Positions 16,717-26,443 of a stretch of DNA of 34,193 bases are shown here, in pieces (the stretch's first letter is position 1; each line of letters starts with the position of its first letter). A program made the translations under genes and the position numbers. The notes below the pieces were generated by a model. It was not told the origin of the DNA. It saw nothing but the letters and a program-made list of their open reading frames with translations, and did not search any database. This stretch comes from Flavobacteriales bacterium (lineage in GTDB: Bacteria; Bacteroidota; Bacteroidia; Flavobacteriales_D; JAHECK01). The stretch lies in assembly GCA_030591505.1 (NCBI GenBank), contig JAUVAY010000009.1, forward strand, positions 1-34,193, given 5' to 3'.

Positions 16717-18780
16717 TTATTTACTTAGAATTTTAAATTCTGTTCTCCTGTTTATTTGGCGACCTTCTTCTGTTAAATTGGATTCAATAGTATCCAATTC
16801 ACCATAACCAACATATTCGAGTCTATTTTCGTCAATATCTTGTTCGATCAGCGCATCAACAACCGATTTTGCTCTTTTTTCTGATAGCCATTGATTGTAT
16901 TTGTCTTCACCTTTACTATCTGTATGTCCTGAGATCTCAACTGTAATTTCAGGGTTCTCGTTTAAAATAGTAGCGATTCTTTCTATTTCAGTTTTTGACT
17001 CTGGTCTTAATACGGAAGAGTTTGAATCGAAAAAGATATTTCTTAGAATGATCTTTTTACCGACCTCAATTTTCTTCATTAGTATTGTTAGCTCATATTC
17101 CTTGTAATAAGCCTCTTCTCCAATAATAAAGTTTTCTGAGTGAAATAAATAACCATCTACATTCACTGCGATCCCGTAGTTTTTACCTGAAGGAAGAGAA
17201 ACTAAAAAAGCACCTGAAGCAGCCTCACTTCCAAAGTTTGCAAGTATTTGTCCGCTTCCATTGTCTACCAGTTCCATATAAGCAGATAAGGGTTCTTTAG
17301 TGGTCTCATCTAGTACAACACCACGGATAAGAGCTAATTTACTTGTTGTGATCTCTACAGTTGGCTCTATTACTAAATTACTAAGAGGCTTAGCAAGGGA
17401 AGCAATTAATTTATCTTCTGAATTTAAGACTGGCTCCTTTTCTTTACCTAAGAATTCAATCCTATAAATATCGCGTAATCCATAGCCTCCTTCTTTTTCA
17501 CTGGTAAAGTATCCGTAGCGTTTGTCGGCAGAGACCAAAAAGAAAACATCAATATCTGGAGAATTGACAGGGAAGCCTAGATTTTCGGGAATAGTCCATG
17601 TTGAACCGTCCCACGTCGACTTAAAAATATCATAATCTCCCATGGTGTTATGCCCTTGGGAAGAGAAGTATAATGTTTTTCCATCCGGGTGAATAAATAC
17701 ACCCTCTTCATCGTATTCAGTGTTAATAGTTGATCCGATATTGATAGCAGGACTAAATTCACCTTTTCTTTCATCCCATTGAGAAAGGTATATATCGCGG
17801 CCACCATAACCTCCAGGACGATCACTTACAAAATAAATTTTCCTTCTATCTGGTGATAAACTCGCTGAAGACTCATGATATTTGGAGTTAATATTATCAC
17901 TCAAAGGGTTTGCCGATTCGTATTCTCCACTATATTTTTCCGTCATATATAAATCACCTAGGGTACGTTCACTTCCTTTAAAAATTATTAATTCCATACC
18001 ATCATTTGATAATCCAATAGACGCATTGTGCTTCTTATCGTTAATAGGTTCTCCTAAATTTTGAGCCAATGTCCATTCGTCATTTAGGTATTCCGAGTAA
18101 AAAATATCTTCGAAATAATCATTCGTTGTTGGATCGATAAGGTTTCCAATATTTCCAGGTCTTCTACTGGTGAACATCATGTATGTTGCATCAGCATTAA
18201 TTGTTACACCGTACTCATGAAACTGCGTGTTTATATTTGGACCGAGGTTGTCGATCCAAACTCTAACAGGGTTTTCAATTAAGCGCTTTCCTGTCTTACA
18301 CTCAGTAATAAGCTTTTTCATTTCCTTTACTTTTACTTCATCTTCAGGATCTACATTTGACAAGTGAGAATCATAAGAAGTAATAGCAAGGTCCCAATCA
18401 AGGTTTCGCTGATAAACCTTTCCTAAATAATAATTGATATCATCCTCAATACTTGGGTTTAAGTTTTTCGCTTTTAGTAAATGATTAATCGCTTTTTCAT
18501 TTTGACGGTTATAATAATAACAAACTCCTAATTTGAAATTAAGTTCATCATTATTTGGATTGAAAGATTCTGCCGCTTCGAAATAAGGAAGAGCATCATT
18601 CATATAGTATTTTCCTTTTAGAAAATAATAATCACCTTCTTTTATATTTTCTAAAGCTAGCTTAAACCCATTCTTATCTAGCTTAAAATAATCTTTGTTA
18701 AAAGGTACATTTTGAGCGGAAAGTGAAAATGCAAATAAGGAGATCAATAGTGTAATACAGGTGTTTTTTATCGTTTTCAT
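16717..18780 (-). CDS. PorE-like OmpA-family protein: TPR, PD40 propeller, CRD and OmpA domains
   Basis: A secreted 687-residue protein with a type I signal peptide (TLLISLFAFSLSAQ). The domains in order are TPR repeats (about 45-160), a PD40/WD40-like beta-propeller (about 195-440, with repeats such as SPDRRKIYFVSDRPGGYGGRD and HPDGKTLYFSSQG), a carboxypeptidase-regulatory-like domain (IRGVVLDETTKEPL, about 485-570) and an OmpA C-terminal peptidoglycan-binding domain (ISGHTDSKGEDKYN, LSEKRAKSV). This is the architecture of PorE, which tethers T9SS to peptidoglycan in P. gingivalis. PorE there is a lipoprotein; this one has no lipobox cysteine. Because Bacteroidota often have several such proteins, the T9SS role is an inference. 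Its start lies one base after the stop of the TPR gene. Confidence 0.88.
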   Translation of the reverse strand: MKTIKNTCITLLISLFAFSLSAQNVPFNKDYFKLDKNGFKLALENIKEGDYYFLKGKYYMNDALPYFEAAESFNPNNDELNFKLGVCYYYNRQNEKAINHLLKAKNLNPSIEDDINYYLGKVYQRNLDWDLAITSYDSHLSNVDPEDEVKVKEMKKLITECKTGKRLIENPVRVWIDNLGPNINTQFHEYGVTINADATYMMFTSRRPGNIGNLIDPTTNDYFEDIFYSEYLNDEWTLAQNLGEPINDKKHNASIGLSNDGMELIIFKGSERTLGDLYMTEKYSGEYESANPLSDNINSKYHESSASLSPDRRKIYFVSDRPGGYGGRDIYLSQWDERKGEFSPAINIGSTINTEYDEEGVFIHPDGKTLYFSSQGHNTMGDYDIFKSTWDGSTWTIPENLGFPVNSPDIDVFFLVSADKRYGYFTSEKEGGYGLRDIYRIEFLGKEKEPVLNSEDKLIASLAKPLSNLVIEPTVEITTSKLALIRGVVLDETTKEPLSAYMELVDNGSGQILANFGSEAASGAFLVSLPSGKNYGIAVNVDGYLFHSENFIIGEEAYYKEYELTILMKKIEVGKKIILRNIFFDSNSSVLRPESKTEIERIATILNENPEITVEISGHTDSKGEDKYNQWLSEKRAKSVVDALIEQDIDENRLEYVGYGELDTIESNLTEEGRQINRRTEFKILSK

Positions 18781-18781
18781 A

Positions 18782-19870
18782 TTAATTACAGGTATTACTT
18801 ATGTGAGCACTAGCCGACTGAACTCCCAGTTCTTCAGCTTTTTTCCAATCTGCACAAGCTCCTTTTTTATCCCTTACCATTTCTTTAGCAATACCTCTGT
18901 TTAGATAAGCATATCCATAGGAAGGATTGAGCATGATGGCAATGTTAGCTTCAACAATTGCATCATTATATTCCTGCATTTCTATTAATGTAGCCGCCTT
19001 ATTATTAAAAGCAAACATGTATTCTTCATCTATCATTGTTGCTTCATCAAAGTCATTCATAGCACTTGTGTAGTCTTCTTTTAAGTAATAAGCAAAGCCT
19101 CTGTTGTTCAAATAAACAGCATTATTCGGGTCAAAGCTTAAAGCTTTTGAATAAGCATCTATAGCTTCGTCATAAAGAGCATTGTCTCTTAAAGCGGAAC
19201 CGAGATTATTCCATGCGATTGAAAACTCAGGGTCAAAGGCCACAGCTTTTTTATATTCAATTATCGCATTATCCAGATCACCTAACTGTTTCATACAACT
19301 GGCACGATCATTTAGTGCGTAAGGATTGTTTATTTCTTTTTCAAGTGCAATCGAATACTCCTTGGAAGCACTTGTGTAATCTTCTTTTAAATAATAGATA
19401 ACTCCTCGTTGATAATTGAATCGGCCATCAGCTTTATCAGCAGTAATAGCTTTTTCAAGCAAATTTAAAGCTTCGTCATATTGTGCACTTTCAAAAAGTA
19501 GTATGGCTGCTTGAAAATAACCTTCAGATGGAAGGGTGTCCAGCTCAGTGTAAGTTATGAAGTCTGCTAGTGCCTCCTTTTTTCTATTCAGATGGCTCAT
19601 TGCAATAGCTCTATTGTAATAAGCTTTAGAAAAATCAGCTTTTAATTCAATGGAGGTTGAAAACGCGATAATACTTTCTTCATATTTTCCATTTTCTAAT
19701 TGTGCAACTCCTTCGTTGTAGGCTTTTAATACATCAGGATCTATATAACCTAATGAATCTACTCCAAGAGCTTTGACAATTGTAAGTTCTTCGGCAAAGA
19801 GAACAGTATCACGTTGAGCACTCACTGAATGCCACAACAGTATGCAGGATAAAAGGGTTAAAAGGCGCAT
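18782..19870 (-). CDS. Secreted TPR-repeat protein coupled to the PorE-like gene
   Basis: A 362-residue protein with a signal peptide (LLTLLSCILLWHSVSAQ) and at least eight TPR units filling residues 45-350, for example AYYNRAIAMSHLNRKKEALADF and AWNNLGSALRDNALYDEAIDAY. It ends in the cysteine-containing cap GACADWKKAEELG typical of periplasmic TPR/Sel1-like proteins. TPR arrays bind peptides or partner proteins; no enzymatic domain is visible. The ten residues YYLKEDYTSA occur twice, exactly 102 residues apart, pointing to an internal duplication. One base separates its stop from the PorE-like start, so the two products are very likely made together and could be partners. The specific function is unknown. 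Confidence 0.85.
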   Translation of the reverse strand: MRLLTLLSCILLWHSVSAQRDTVLFAEELTIVKALGVDSLGYIDPDVLKAYNEGVAQLENGKYEESIIAFSTSIELKADFSKAYYNRAIAMSHLNRKKEALADFITYTELDTLPSEGYFQAAILLFESAQYDEALNLLEKAITADKADGRFNYQRGVIYYLKEDYTSASKEYSIALEKEINNPYALNDRASCMKQLGDLDNAIIEYKKAVAFDPEFSIAWNNLGSALRDNALYDEAIDAYSKALSFDPNNAVYLNNRGFAYYLKEDYTSAMNDFDEATMIDEEYMFAFNNKAATLIEMQEYNDAIVEANIAIMLNPSYGYAYLNRGIAKEMVRDKKGACADWKKAEELGVQSASAHISNTCN

Positions 19871-19988
19871 ATCAAAATTGTATTTATTTAATTGATAAGT
19901 TACCTTATTATCTTACGGAAAAAGAGCAAGAAAGATTTCTTTTTTAAAAGAGCATTGTGAAAATCATAAATGGAATAACAGATCCTAC

Positions 19989-21260
19989 TTACCAGGCAAA
20001 AAGAGGCAAGTGACCCATCATTGCATTTACTTTTTCTTTAGTAGCTTTTAATTTCTCCTCGTTAAGCGGGTCGTTTATAACCTGATCAATTAATTCTGCT
20101 ACGACTATCATGTCTTCCTCTTTTAGTCCTCTTGTAGTAATAGCAGGCGTTCCGATTCTAATTCCGCTTGTTACGAAAGGCGATTGAGTATCAAAAGGAA
20201 CCATGTTCTTATTAACGGTGATATCCGCATTTTCAAGCGCTTTTTCCGCTACTTTTCCTGTTATATTCTTATTACGTAGATCGATTAAAATCGAATGATT
20301 ATCTGTGCCATCGGAAATGATCTTATACTCTTTACTCACCAATTCTTCTGCTAGTTTTGATGCGTTTATCATCACTTGCTGAGCATAAACTTTATATTCT
20401 GGTGTTAGCGCTTCTCCAAAAGCAACAGCTTTTGCAGCGATAACATGTTCAAGTGGTCCACCTTGTGTTCCAGGAAAAACTCCGCTATCTAATAACTGTG
20501 AAAGCTTTTTAATTGTTCCTTTTGGCGTTTTATAGCCCCAAGGGTTATCCATATCATGGCGTAGCATTATAACTCCACCTCTTGGACCTCTAAGTGTTTT
20601 GTGAGTAGTAGTAGTTACTACATGGCAATGTTCTAATGGATCGTTAAGTAAGCCTTTGGCAATTAATCCAGATGGATGAGATATATCGGCAAGAATTATT
20701 GCGCCAATTTCATCAGCAACTTTTCTAACTCTAGCATAATCCCAATCTCTTGAATACGCAGAAGCACCTAAAATGATCATTTTTGGCTTTACTTCACGCG
20801 CTTTTTCTTCAAGTGTTTCATAATCAACCCTTCCTGTTTCTTTTTTAACACCATAGAAATGAGGTTTATAAAGTTTACCTGAAAAATTCACTGAAGATCC
20901 GTGTGTTAAATGTCCGCCATGAGAAAGATCGAACCCTAAAATGTCATCACCGGTATTTAAAAGAGCCAACATAACAGCAGCATTCGCCTGAGCACCTGAA
21001 TGAGGTTGAACATTTGCCCAAGTAGCCCCAAATAACTCTTTAAGACGATAAATAGCTAATCTTTCCACTTCATCAACAACTTCACAACCTCCATAATATC
21101 TTTTTCCCGGAAGCCCTTCAGCATATTTATTAGTAAGAACAGAACCCATTGCCGTCATCACATTTTCACTTACAAAATTTTCTGAAGCGATTAATTCAAG
21201 CCCTTTAATTTGACGTTCCTTTTCTTTTTCAATAAGGTTAAAAAGTGTTGTATCAGACAT
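19989..21260 (-). CDS. glyA: Serine hydroxymethyltransferase
   Basis: GlyA interconverts serine and glycine using pyridoxal phosphate and tetrahydrofolate, feeding one-carbon metabolism. The 423-residue protein has the typical opening [13 protein letters not shown], then [30 protein letters not shown], the cofactor-lysine block [14 protein letters not shown] and [11 protein letters not shown], and [12 protein letters not shown] near the C-terminus. Length and motifs are normal for the family. It lies 27 bases downstream of secA on the same strand, so read-through from secA is likely. A 118-base gap with no clear terminator separates it from the TPR gene. Confidence 0.97.
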   Translation of the reverse strand: MSDTTLFNLIEKEKERQIKGLELIASENFVSENVMTAMGSVLTNKYAEGLPGKRYYGGCEVVDEVERLAIYRLKELFGATWANVQPHSGAQANAAVMLALLNTGDDILGFDLSHGGHLTHGSSVNFSGKLYKPHFYGVKKETGRVDYETLEEKAREVKPKMIILGASAYSRDWDYARVRKVADEIGAIILADISHPSGLIAKGLLNDPLEHCHVVTTTTHKTLRGPRGGVIMLRHDMDNPWGYKTPKGTIKKLSQLLDSGVFPGTQGGPLEHVIAAKAVAFGEALTPEYKVYAQQVMINASKLAEELVSKEYKIISDGTDNHSILIDLRNKNITGKVAEKALENADITVNKNMVPFDTQSPFVTSGIRIGTPAITTRGLKEEDMIVVAELIDQVINDPLNEEKLKATKEKVNAMMGHLPLFAW

Positions 21261-21287
21261 TTTTATTCTCTAATTATTAATTCGTAA

Positions 21288-24200
21288 TTATTTTTTCCCG
21301 TGACATTGCTTGTACTTTTTCCCACTTCCGCACGGACAAGGATCATTTCTTCCTATTTCTTTCTCCACCCTTACAGGTTGTTGCTTTACTCTAGGGCGAG
21401 TATCATGCATTCCATCTTCTGTACCTCCTTCACCACCTCCTGAATAAGATGATGCCTCAGATTTAGTGGTCTGTACATTACTTAGATCATCTTTTCGCTG
21501 TATAGGTGCATTTCGGAAAGCTTGACTATGATCAAATGACGGAAGTTTACAATGGGCAAGAAAAGAGATGGAGTCGATGTTCATTTTGTCCAGTATTTTC
21601 TTGAACAGTTCAAACGATTCGAATTTATAAATTAAAAGAGGATCCTTTTGTTCATATACCGCACTTTGAACCGACTGCCTTAGGTCATCCATTTCACGCA
21701 AATGTTCTTTCCAAAGGTCATCAATAACGGATAATGTTACGTTCTTTTCAACAGCATCAACTAATTCAGCTCCATTGCTTTCAAATGATTTTTCAAGATC
21801 TGCAGATATTTGCATCACCTTTTTTCCATCCGTAAATGGAACAAGAATGTTTAGGTAGCTATTAGATTTATCTTCATATACACGCTTGATAACAGGAAAT
21901 GCACTTTTAACCATTATTTCGTTTTTGACGTTGTAATGGTTTAATGTACTATCGTAAACTTTTTGAATCAACTCTTGATCTTGAAGAGAAATAAACTCTT
22001 CTTCACTTACCGGCGAATCAATACCCAAGTATTGGAGTAAGGACATTTTAAATTGATCAAAATCTTTTGTTGATTGTGCGTTTAGCGAAAGGTTTTCCGA
22101 AACGTCGTAAAACATATTCGCAATATCAACTTTAAGTCGCTCGCCAAACAGTGCATGACGTCTTCGCTTATAAATAACCGTTCGTTGGTTATTCATAACA
22201 TCATCATATTCTAATAATCGTTTACGAATTCCAAAGTTATTTTCCTCTACTTTTCTTTGTGCACGTTCAATTGATTTCGTGATCATCGAGTGCTGAATAA
22301 CTTCACCTTCCTGCAGTCCTAAGCGGTCCATCATTTTGGCAATTCTGTCTGATCCGAATAAGCGCATCAAATTATCCTCAAGAGAAATATAGAATTGACT
22401 AGATCCTGGATCTCCTTGTCGACCTGAACGACCACGTAGCTGTCTGTCAACCCTTCTTGAATCATGCTTTTCTGTACCAATGATCGCTAAACCACCGGCT
22501 TGAATAACCCCTTCTCCAAGTTTTATATCCGTACCACGACCAGCCATGTTAGTAGCGATCGTTATCGTACCGGGTTTACCAGCTTCAGCAACAACATCAG
22601 CTTCTTTTTGATGCAGTTTTGCATTTAATACCTGATGGTCTATATGCTGAATTTTCAACATTCGACTAAGTAATTCTGATACTTCAACCGAAGTAGTTCC
22701 AACAAGAACCGGACGCCCTGCCTTTTTAAGATTTATGATCTCTTCAATGATCGCATTGTATTTCTCTCTCTTGGTTTTATAAACCTTATCCTCGTGATCA
22801 AGACGTACTACTGGTCTGTTTGTAGGAATAACCATTACATCCAGCTTGTAAATGTCCCATAATTCACCTGCTTCTGTTTCGGCTGTACCAGTCATACCCG
22901 CAAGTTTATGGTACATTCTGAAATAATTTTGCAAAGTAATAGTGGCATAGGTTTGTGTTGCTGCCTCTATCTTTACATTTTCTTTGGCCTCAATTGCCTG
23001 GTGAAGACCATCACTATATCGTCGACCTTCCATAATACGGCCAGTCTGTTCATCTACAATTTTAACCTGGTTGTCCATTACAACATACTCAATGTCTTTT
23101 TCAAATAGAGTATATGCTTTAAGCAATTGGTTAATAGTATGAATCCGTTCTGCTTTAACAGAATAATCACGGATCATTTCATCCTTTTCCTTTAATTTTT
23201 CCTCGTCTGTGCTATCTTGCTTTTCAATATCAGCAATCATTTCACCGATAGAAGGGAGGATGAAAAAATCAGGATTTTCTTTTCCGGATAAAAGATCAAC
23301 CCCTTTTTCAGTCAATTCAATACCATTATTTTTTTCATCGATGGTGAAGTATAACTCTTCATCAACGATGGGCATTTCTTTTGCATTATCCTGTAAATAA
23401 TATGCTTCTGTTTTAAGCATGCTGGCTTTAATCCCAGGTTCACTTAAAAATTTGATTAAAGCTTTATTTCTTGGTAGACCTCTAAATGATCGGAATAAGG
23501 CAAGAGAACTAATTTTAACTTCTTCTTTATTAGTACTATCTACGTCTTTCAGTCCTTTTTTGGCTTCAGAAAGAAGATTGTTTACTAAGTGACGTTGTGC
23601 TGTAAACAATTTTTCGATCAGGGGCTTTAGGTTTATAAACTCCTGCTCTCCACTTTGATGTGTCGGCCCTGAAATGATCAGTGGTGTTCGAGCATCATCG
23701 ATCAATACAGAATCAACCTCATCAACGATTGAATAGTGATGTTTTCGTTGTACTAAGTTTTCGATGGATGAGGTCATGTTATCCCTCAAGTAATCAAATC
23801 CAAATTCATTATTGGTCCCGTAAGTGATATCAGCTTTATAAGCTTCTCTTCTTTCGGGCGAGTTAGGTTGATGTAAGTCAATAACATCAACAGATAAACC
23901 ATGGAATTCATGCATCGGCCCCATCCATTCAGCATCACGTCGTGCCAAATAATCATTAACAGTTACAAGGTGAACCCCTTTTCCTGCTAGTGCATTTAAA
24001 TAAACGGGTAATGTTGATACAAGCGTTTTTCCTTCCCCTGTTTGCATCTCAGCAATTTTACCTTGATGCAGAGCAATACCACCAATCAGCTGAACATCAT
24101 AATGTATCATGTTCCATTTGACCTCACCTCCAGCAGCTAGCCAGGAATTTTTCCAAATAGCCTTATCTCCTTCAATGCTTATGTGCGCTTTTCTGGCAGA

Positions 24201-24629
24201 AAGGTCTTTATCAAATTGACTTGCCGTGACGATAATCTCTTCGTTTTCGGTAAAGCGTTTTGCTGTTTCTTTCATCACAGCAAAAGCACGTGGTAGAATT
24301 TTTTCAAGTACCTCTTCTATTTTATCGTCTAGCGCATCTTTTAGCGCATCAATTTTTTCGTAGAGCTCTTCTTTTTTATCAAGCGATAAGTTAGTGTCAG
24401 TTTCAATTAGTTTATTAATACTTTCTATCTCTTCTTCATCTTTTTCGAGATATTTTTTGATTTCAATTTTGAAGTCAACTGTTTGTTGCCTAAGCTCATC
24501 ATTAGAAAGGTTTATAACCGTTTCATATTCTTTTTTTATAGCTTCAACTAAAGGTTGAGCGGACTTAGCATCGCGTTGAGCCTTATCGCCTAGAACCTTT
24601 TTGAGCATCTTTGTAATTCCCGAAAGCAT
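21288..24629 (-). CDS. secA: Preprotein translocase ATPase SecA, long Bacteroidota form
   Basis: SecA drives Sec-dependent export through SecYEG, the step that precedes T9SS for sorting-tail proteins. Motor motifs are Walker A MQTGEGKT (about residues 195-202), [16 protein letters not shown], Walker [22 protein letters not shown] and the helicase motif [11 protein letters not shown]. The C-terminus carries the zinc/SecB-binding motif [15 protein letters not shown]. The product is 1113 residues against about 900 in E. coli. Walker A lies roughly 90 residues later than in E. coli because of an acidic insertion at about residues 60-155, and further extra sequence occurs between the DEAD box and the preprotein-binding region (about 345-480). 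Such enlargement is common in the phylum. No promoter box could be fixed in the 160-base upstream gap. Confidence 0.97.
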   Translation of the reverse strand: MLSGITKMLKKVLGDKAQRDAKSAQPLVEAIKKEYETVINLSNDELRQQTVDFKIEIKKYLEKDEEEIESINKLIETDTNLSLDKKEELYEKIDALKDALDDKIEEVLEKILPRAFAVMKETAKRFTENEEIIVTASQFDKDLSARKAHISIEGDKAIWKNSWLAAGGEVKWNMIHYDVQLIGGIALHQGKIAEMQTGEGKTLVSTLPVYLNALAGKGVHLVTVNDYLARRDAEWMGPMHEFHGLSVDVIDLHQPNSPERREAYKADITYGTNNEFGFDYLRDNMTSSIENLVQRKHHYSIVDEVDSVLIDDARTPLIISGPTHQSGEQEFINLKPLIEKLFTAQRHLVNNLLSEAKKGLKDVDSTNKEEVKISSLALFRSFRGLPRNKALIKFLSEPGIKASMLKTEAYYLQDNAKEMPIVDEELYFTIDEKNNGIELTEKGVDLLSGKENPDFFILPSIGEMIADIEKQDSTDEEKLKEKDEMIRDYSVKAERIHTINQLLKAYTLFEKDIEYVVMDNQVKIVDEQTGRIMEGRRYSDGLHQAIEAKENVKIEAATQTYATITLQNYFRMYHKLAGMTGTAETEAGELWDIYKLDVMVIPTNRPVVRLDHEDKVYKTKREKYNAIIEEIINLKKAGRPVLVGTTSVEVSELLSRMLKIQHIDHQVLNAKLHQKEADVVAEAGKPGTITIATNMAGRGTDIKLGEGVIQAGGLAIIGTEKHDSRRVDRQLRGRSGRQGDPGSSQFYISLEDNLMRLFGSDRIAKMMDRLGLQEGEVIQHSMITKSIERAQRKVEENNFGIRKRLLEYDDVMNNQRTVIYKRRRHALFGERLKVDIANMFYDVSENLSLNAQSTKDFDQFKMSLLQYLGIDSPVSEEEFISLQDQELIQKVYDSTLNHYNVKNEIMVKSAFPVIKRVYEDKSNSYLNILVPFTDGKKVMQISADLEKSFESNGAELVDAVEKNVTLSVIDDLWKEHLREMDDLRQSVQSAVYEQKDPLLIYKFESFELFKKILDKMNIDSISFLAHCKLPSFDHSQAFRNAPIQRKDDLSNVQTTKSEASSYSGGGEGGTEDGMHDTRPRVKQQPVRVEKEIGRNDPCPCGSGKKYKQCHGKK

Positions 24630-24741
24630 ACATATTTTTTAGGATGGTAAAAGTAACTTAATTCGCCAATTTATATGCGATAATATTGCTTTACAATAGG
24701 CTTACCAATTGTAAGTAAACAGCCATATTGACAGAAAAAAA

Positions 24742-24767
24742 GCCGTCTCGATAAGAATCGGGACGGC
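24742..24767 (-). terminator. Strong hairpin terminator behind the small acidic gene
   Basis: An 11-bp stem (GCCGTCTCGAT / ATCGGGACGGC, one G-T pair, loop AAGA) is flanked on both sides by A- or T-runs, so it could stop transcription from either strand. Its position, 24 bases past the 3' end of the DUF2795-like gene and upstream of secA, makes the minus strand the natural direction. The GCCGTC / GACGGC stem base recurs at 28394-28423. Confidence 0.9.
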
Positions 24768-24790
24768 TTTTTTAATTTTTTATTAATTTT

Positions 24791-25012
24791 TTAATATTCA
24801 TCCTCATTAAAGAAGAAATCTTCTTTTGAGGGGTAGTCAGGCCAAATATCTTCAATCGTTTCGTATTGTTCGCCCTCTTCTTCTATTTCTTGAAGGTTTT
24901 CAACAACTTCAAGAGGTGCTCCAGCTCTCATAGCAAAATCAATTAATTCGTCTTTGGAGGCAGGCCACGGAGCATCTTCTAAATAGGATGCTAGTTCAAG
25001 TGTCCAGTACAT
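24791..25012 (-). CDS. Small acidic DUF2795-like protein
   Basis: A 73-residue protein with about 22 Asp/Glu and only three Lys/Arg residues. It begins MYWTLELASYLEDAPWPASK and has the helical block DELIDFAMRAGAPLEVVENL, a pattern I know from short Bacteroidota proteins labelled DUF2795; this family call rests on memory of the pattern, not on a search. The tail EDIWPDYPSKEDFFFNEDEY is strongly acidic. There is no signal peptide or membrane segment, so it is cytosolic. It has its own promoter candidate and a strong terminator, making a one-gene unit between the adenosyltransferase gene and secA. The function is unknown; its conservation and charge suggest a binding or regulatory protein. Confidence 0.88.
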   Translation of the reverse strand: MYWTLELASYLEDAPWPASKDELIDFAMRAGAPLEVVENLQEIEEEGEQYETIEDIWPDYPSKEDFFFNEDEY

Positions 25013-25046
25013 AATTTATGACGTTTTTTTAATTCTTAATTCGCTG

Positions 25047-25076
25047 CAAAAATAATTTTTTTTACAACATCTACAA
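25047..25076 (-). promoter_or_regulatory. Bacteroidota-type promoter of the DUF2795-like gene
   Basis: On the minus strand TTG (25076-25074) and TATTTTTG (25054-25047) are spaced by 19 bases, matching the TTG-N19-TAnnTTTG consensus of the primary sigma factor of this phylum. The -7 box is 34 bases upstream of the ATG at 25012. Confidence 0.55.
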
Positions 25077-25120
25077 GTTTCATTGTGAGGAGTAGTAATT
25101 CTTAATTTAATAAAAATGAT

Positions 25121-25663
25121 CTATTTAGCTATCCAAGGTATTTCTTCTGCATTATTATCAAGGGAAATTTTTCTTGATAACATGAAGAAGTAATCGGATA
25201 AACGATTTAAGTATTCAATTATTATTGCATCAACTATCTCTTTTTCAGTAACTTCAATTACCCATCTTTCAGCTCTTCTGCATATTGTTCTGGCTAAATG
25301 GCAATAAGAAACACTTATGTGACCACCGGGAAGTATAAATGATTTTAATTCTGGTAATGAATGGTCCATTTCATCGATGAAGCCCTCGAGCTTTAGAATA
25401 TCTTCCTTTTTTATCTCAGGAAGTTTCATTTTTGACCCTGGTGAGGCAGCGAGTTGAGACCCTAATGTGAATAATCTGTCTTGAATTTCTATTAATTGTT
25501 TTTTTATCACCTGGTCATTAATTGAATCCCTGACAAGCCCTACCATACTATTCAATTCATCCACACTACCGTATGCATGTATTCGAACATTGGATTTCTT
25601 AACACGTAAACCTCCTATTAATGATGTTTCGCCTTTGTCACCTTTCTTAGTGTAAATTTTCAC
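25121..25663 (-). CDS. PduO-type cob(I)yrinic acid a,c-diamide adenosyltransferase
   Basis: This enzyme transfers the adenosyl group of ATP to cob(I)alamin, making adenosylcobalamin, the cofactor of enzymes such as methylmalonyl-CoA mutase. The 180-residue product shows the PduO-family ATP-binding N-terminus KIYTKKGDKGETSLIGG, SVDELNSMVG, the ILPGG block, RRAERWV and YLNRLSDYFFMLSR. All expected blocks are present. The start is GTG; an in-frame TAA lies two codons upstream and no ATG is available before the ATP motif. It follows the ABC ATPase gene by 20 bases and is the last of three minus-strand genes. No other cobalamin gene or B12-dependent enzyme is in the window. Confidence 0.95.
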   Translation of the reverse strand: MKIYTKKGDKGETSLIGGLRVKKSNVRIHAYGSVDELNSMVGLVRDSINDQVIKKQLIEIQDRLFTLGSQLAASPGSKMKLPEIKKEDILKLEGFIDEMDHSLPELKSFILPGGHISVSYCHLARTICRRAERWVIEVTEKEIVDAIIIEYLNRLSDYFFMLSRKISLDNNAEEIPWIAK

Positions 25664-25683
25664 GTGTTATAATTTATAACGAT

Positions 25684-26391
25684 TTAACTATTAATTGTTT
25701 CATTAATTGAATTTCTTTTGTCCGTATCAACTAAACCATCAATTAATCTAACAATTCTATGGGCATGTTGCGCAATGTCTGGTTCGTGTGTTACTAGGAT
25801 CACAGTATTTCCAAGCGAATGAATTTCCGAAAAAAGCTGCATAATTTCGACAGAAGTAGTAGAATCCAGGTTTCCAGTAGGTTCATCAGCCAATATAATT
25901 GAAGGATGATTTACCATTGCCCGAGCAATTGCAACACGCTGACGCTGGCCTCCGGATAATTCGTTAGGCTTATGATGCATTCGGTCTTCCAACCCAACTT
26001 GGATCAATACTTCTTTTGCTCTTTCTTCTCTATCGACTTTATTTTCTCCTGCATAAATTAATGGCAGCGCTACGTTTTCTATAGCCGTATATCGGGGGAG
26101 TAAATTAAACGTTTGAAATACAAAGCCGATCTCTTTATTTCTAATTTCTGCTAATTGGTTATCCTCCAAATGTGAAACATCTGTACTATTTAGAATATAA
26201 TCACCTTTACTAGGAGTATCCAAGCAGCCTAAAATATTCATTAAGGTCGATTTACCTGAACCTGAAGGGCCCATGAGGGCTACATACTCATTCTTATTAA
26301 TATCGAGAGTAATATCTTGAAGTGCTTTAACTTCTTGAGTACCCATTTGATAGATCTTAGCGATTCCTTTTAGTTGAATTAAGCTATCCAT
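25684..26391 (-). CDS. LolD/MacB-type ABC transporter ATP-binding protein (orphan)
   Basis: A 235-residue ABC ATPase of the LolD/MacB (FtsE-like) family. It shows Walker [10 protein letters not shown], the Q-loop [12 protein letters not shown], signature [14 protein letters not shown], Walker [13 protein letters not shown] and the switch histidine VILVTHEPD. Members pair with four-helix permeases to power lipoprotein release, peptide or drug export, or mechanical signalling. No permease gene adjoins it: the neighbours are a methyltransferase 52 bases upstream and the adenosyltransferase 20 bases downstream. Its substrate is therefore open. The closest relatives in the window are the ATPase and permeases 2.3-5.5 kb away on the other strand. 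Confidence 0.94.
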   Translation of the reverse strand: MDSLIQLKGIAKIYQMGTQEVKALQDITLDINKNEYVALMGPSGSGKSTLMNILGCLDTPSKGDYILNSTDVSHLEDNQLAEIRNKEIGFVFQTFNLLPRYTAIENVALPLIYAGENKVDREERAKEVLIQVGLEDRMHHKPNELSGGQRQRVAIARAMVNHPSIILADEPTGNLDSTTSVEIMQLFSEIHSLGNTVILVTHEPDIAQHAHRIVRLIDGLVDTDKRNSINETINS

Positions 26392-26443
26392 AGGTCAAAA
26401 ATATGAAGTTTATTTTGCTAGAACTAATTCAAAGTATAAACGG

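Noticed and set aside
19920-19953. Direct repeat AAAAGAGC at 19920-19927 and 19946-19953 between glyA and the TPR gene
   Set aside because: Eight A-rich bases repeated once in an AT-rich gap is compatible with chance, and no regulator or palindrome supports it.
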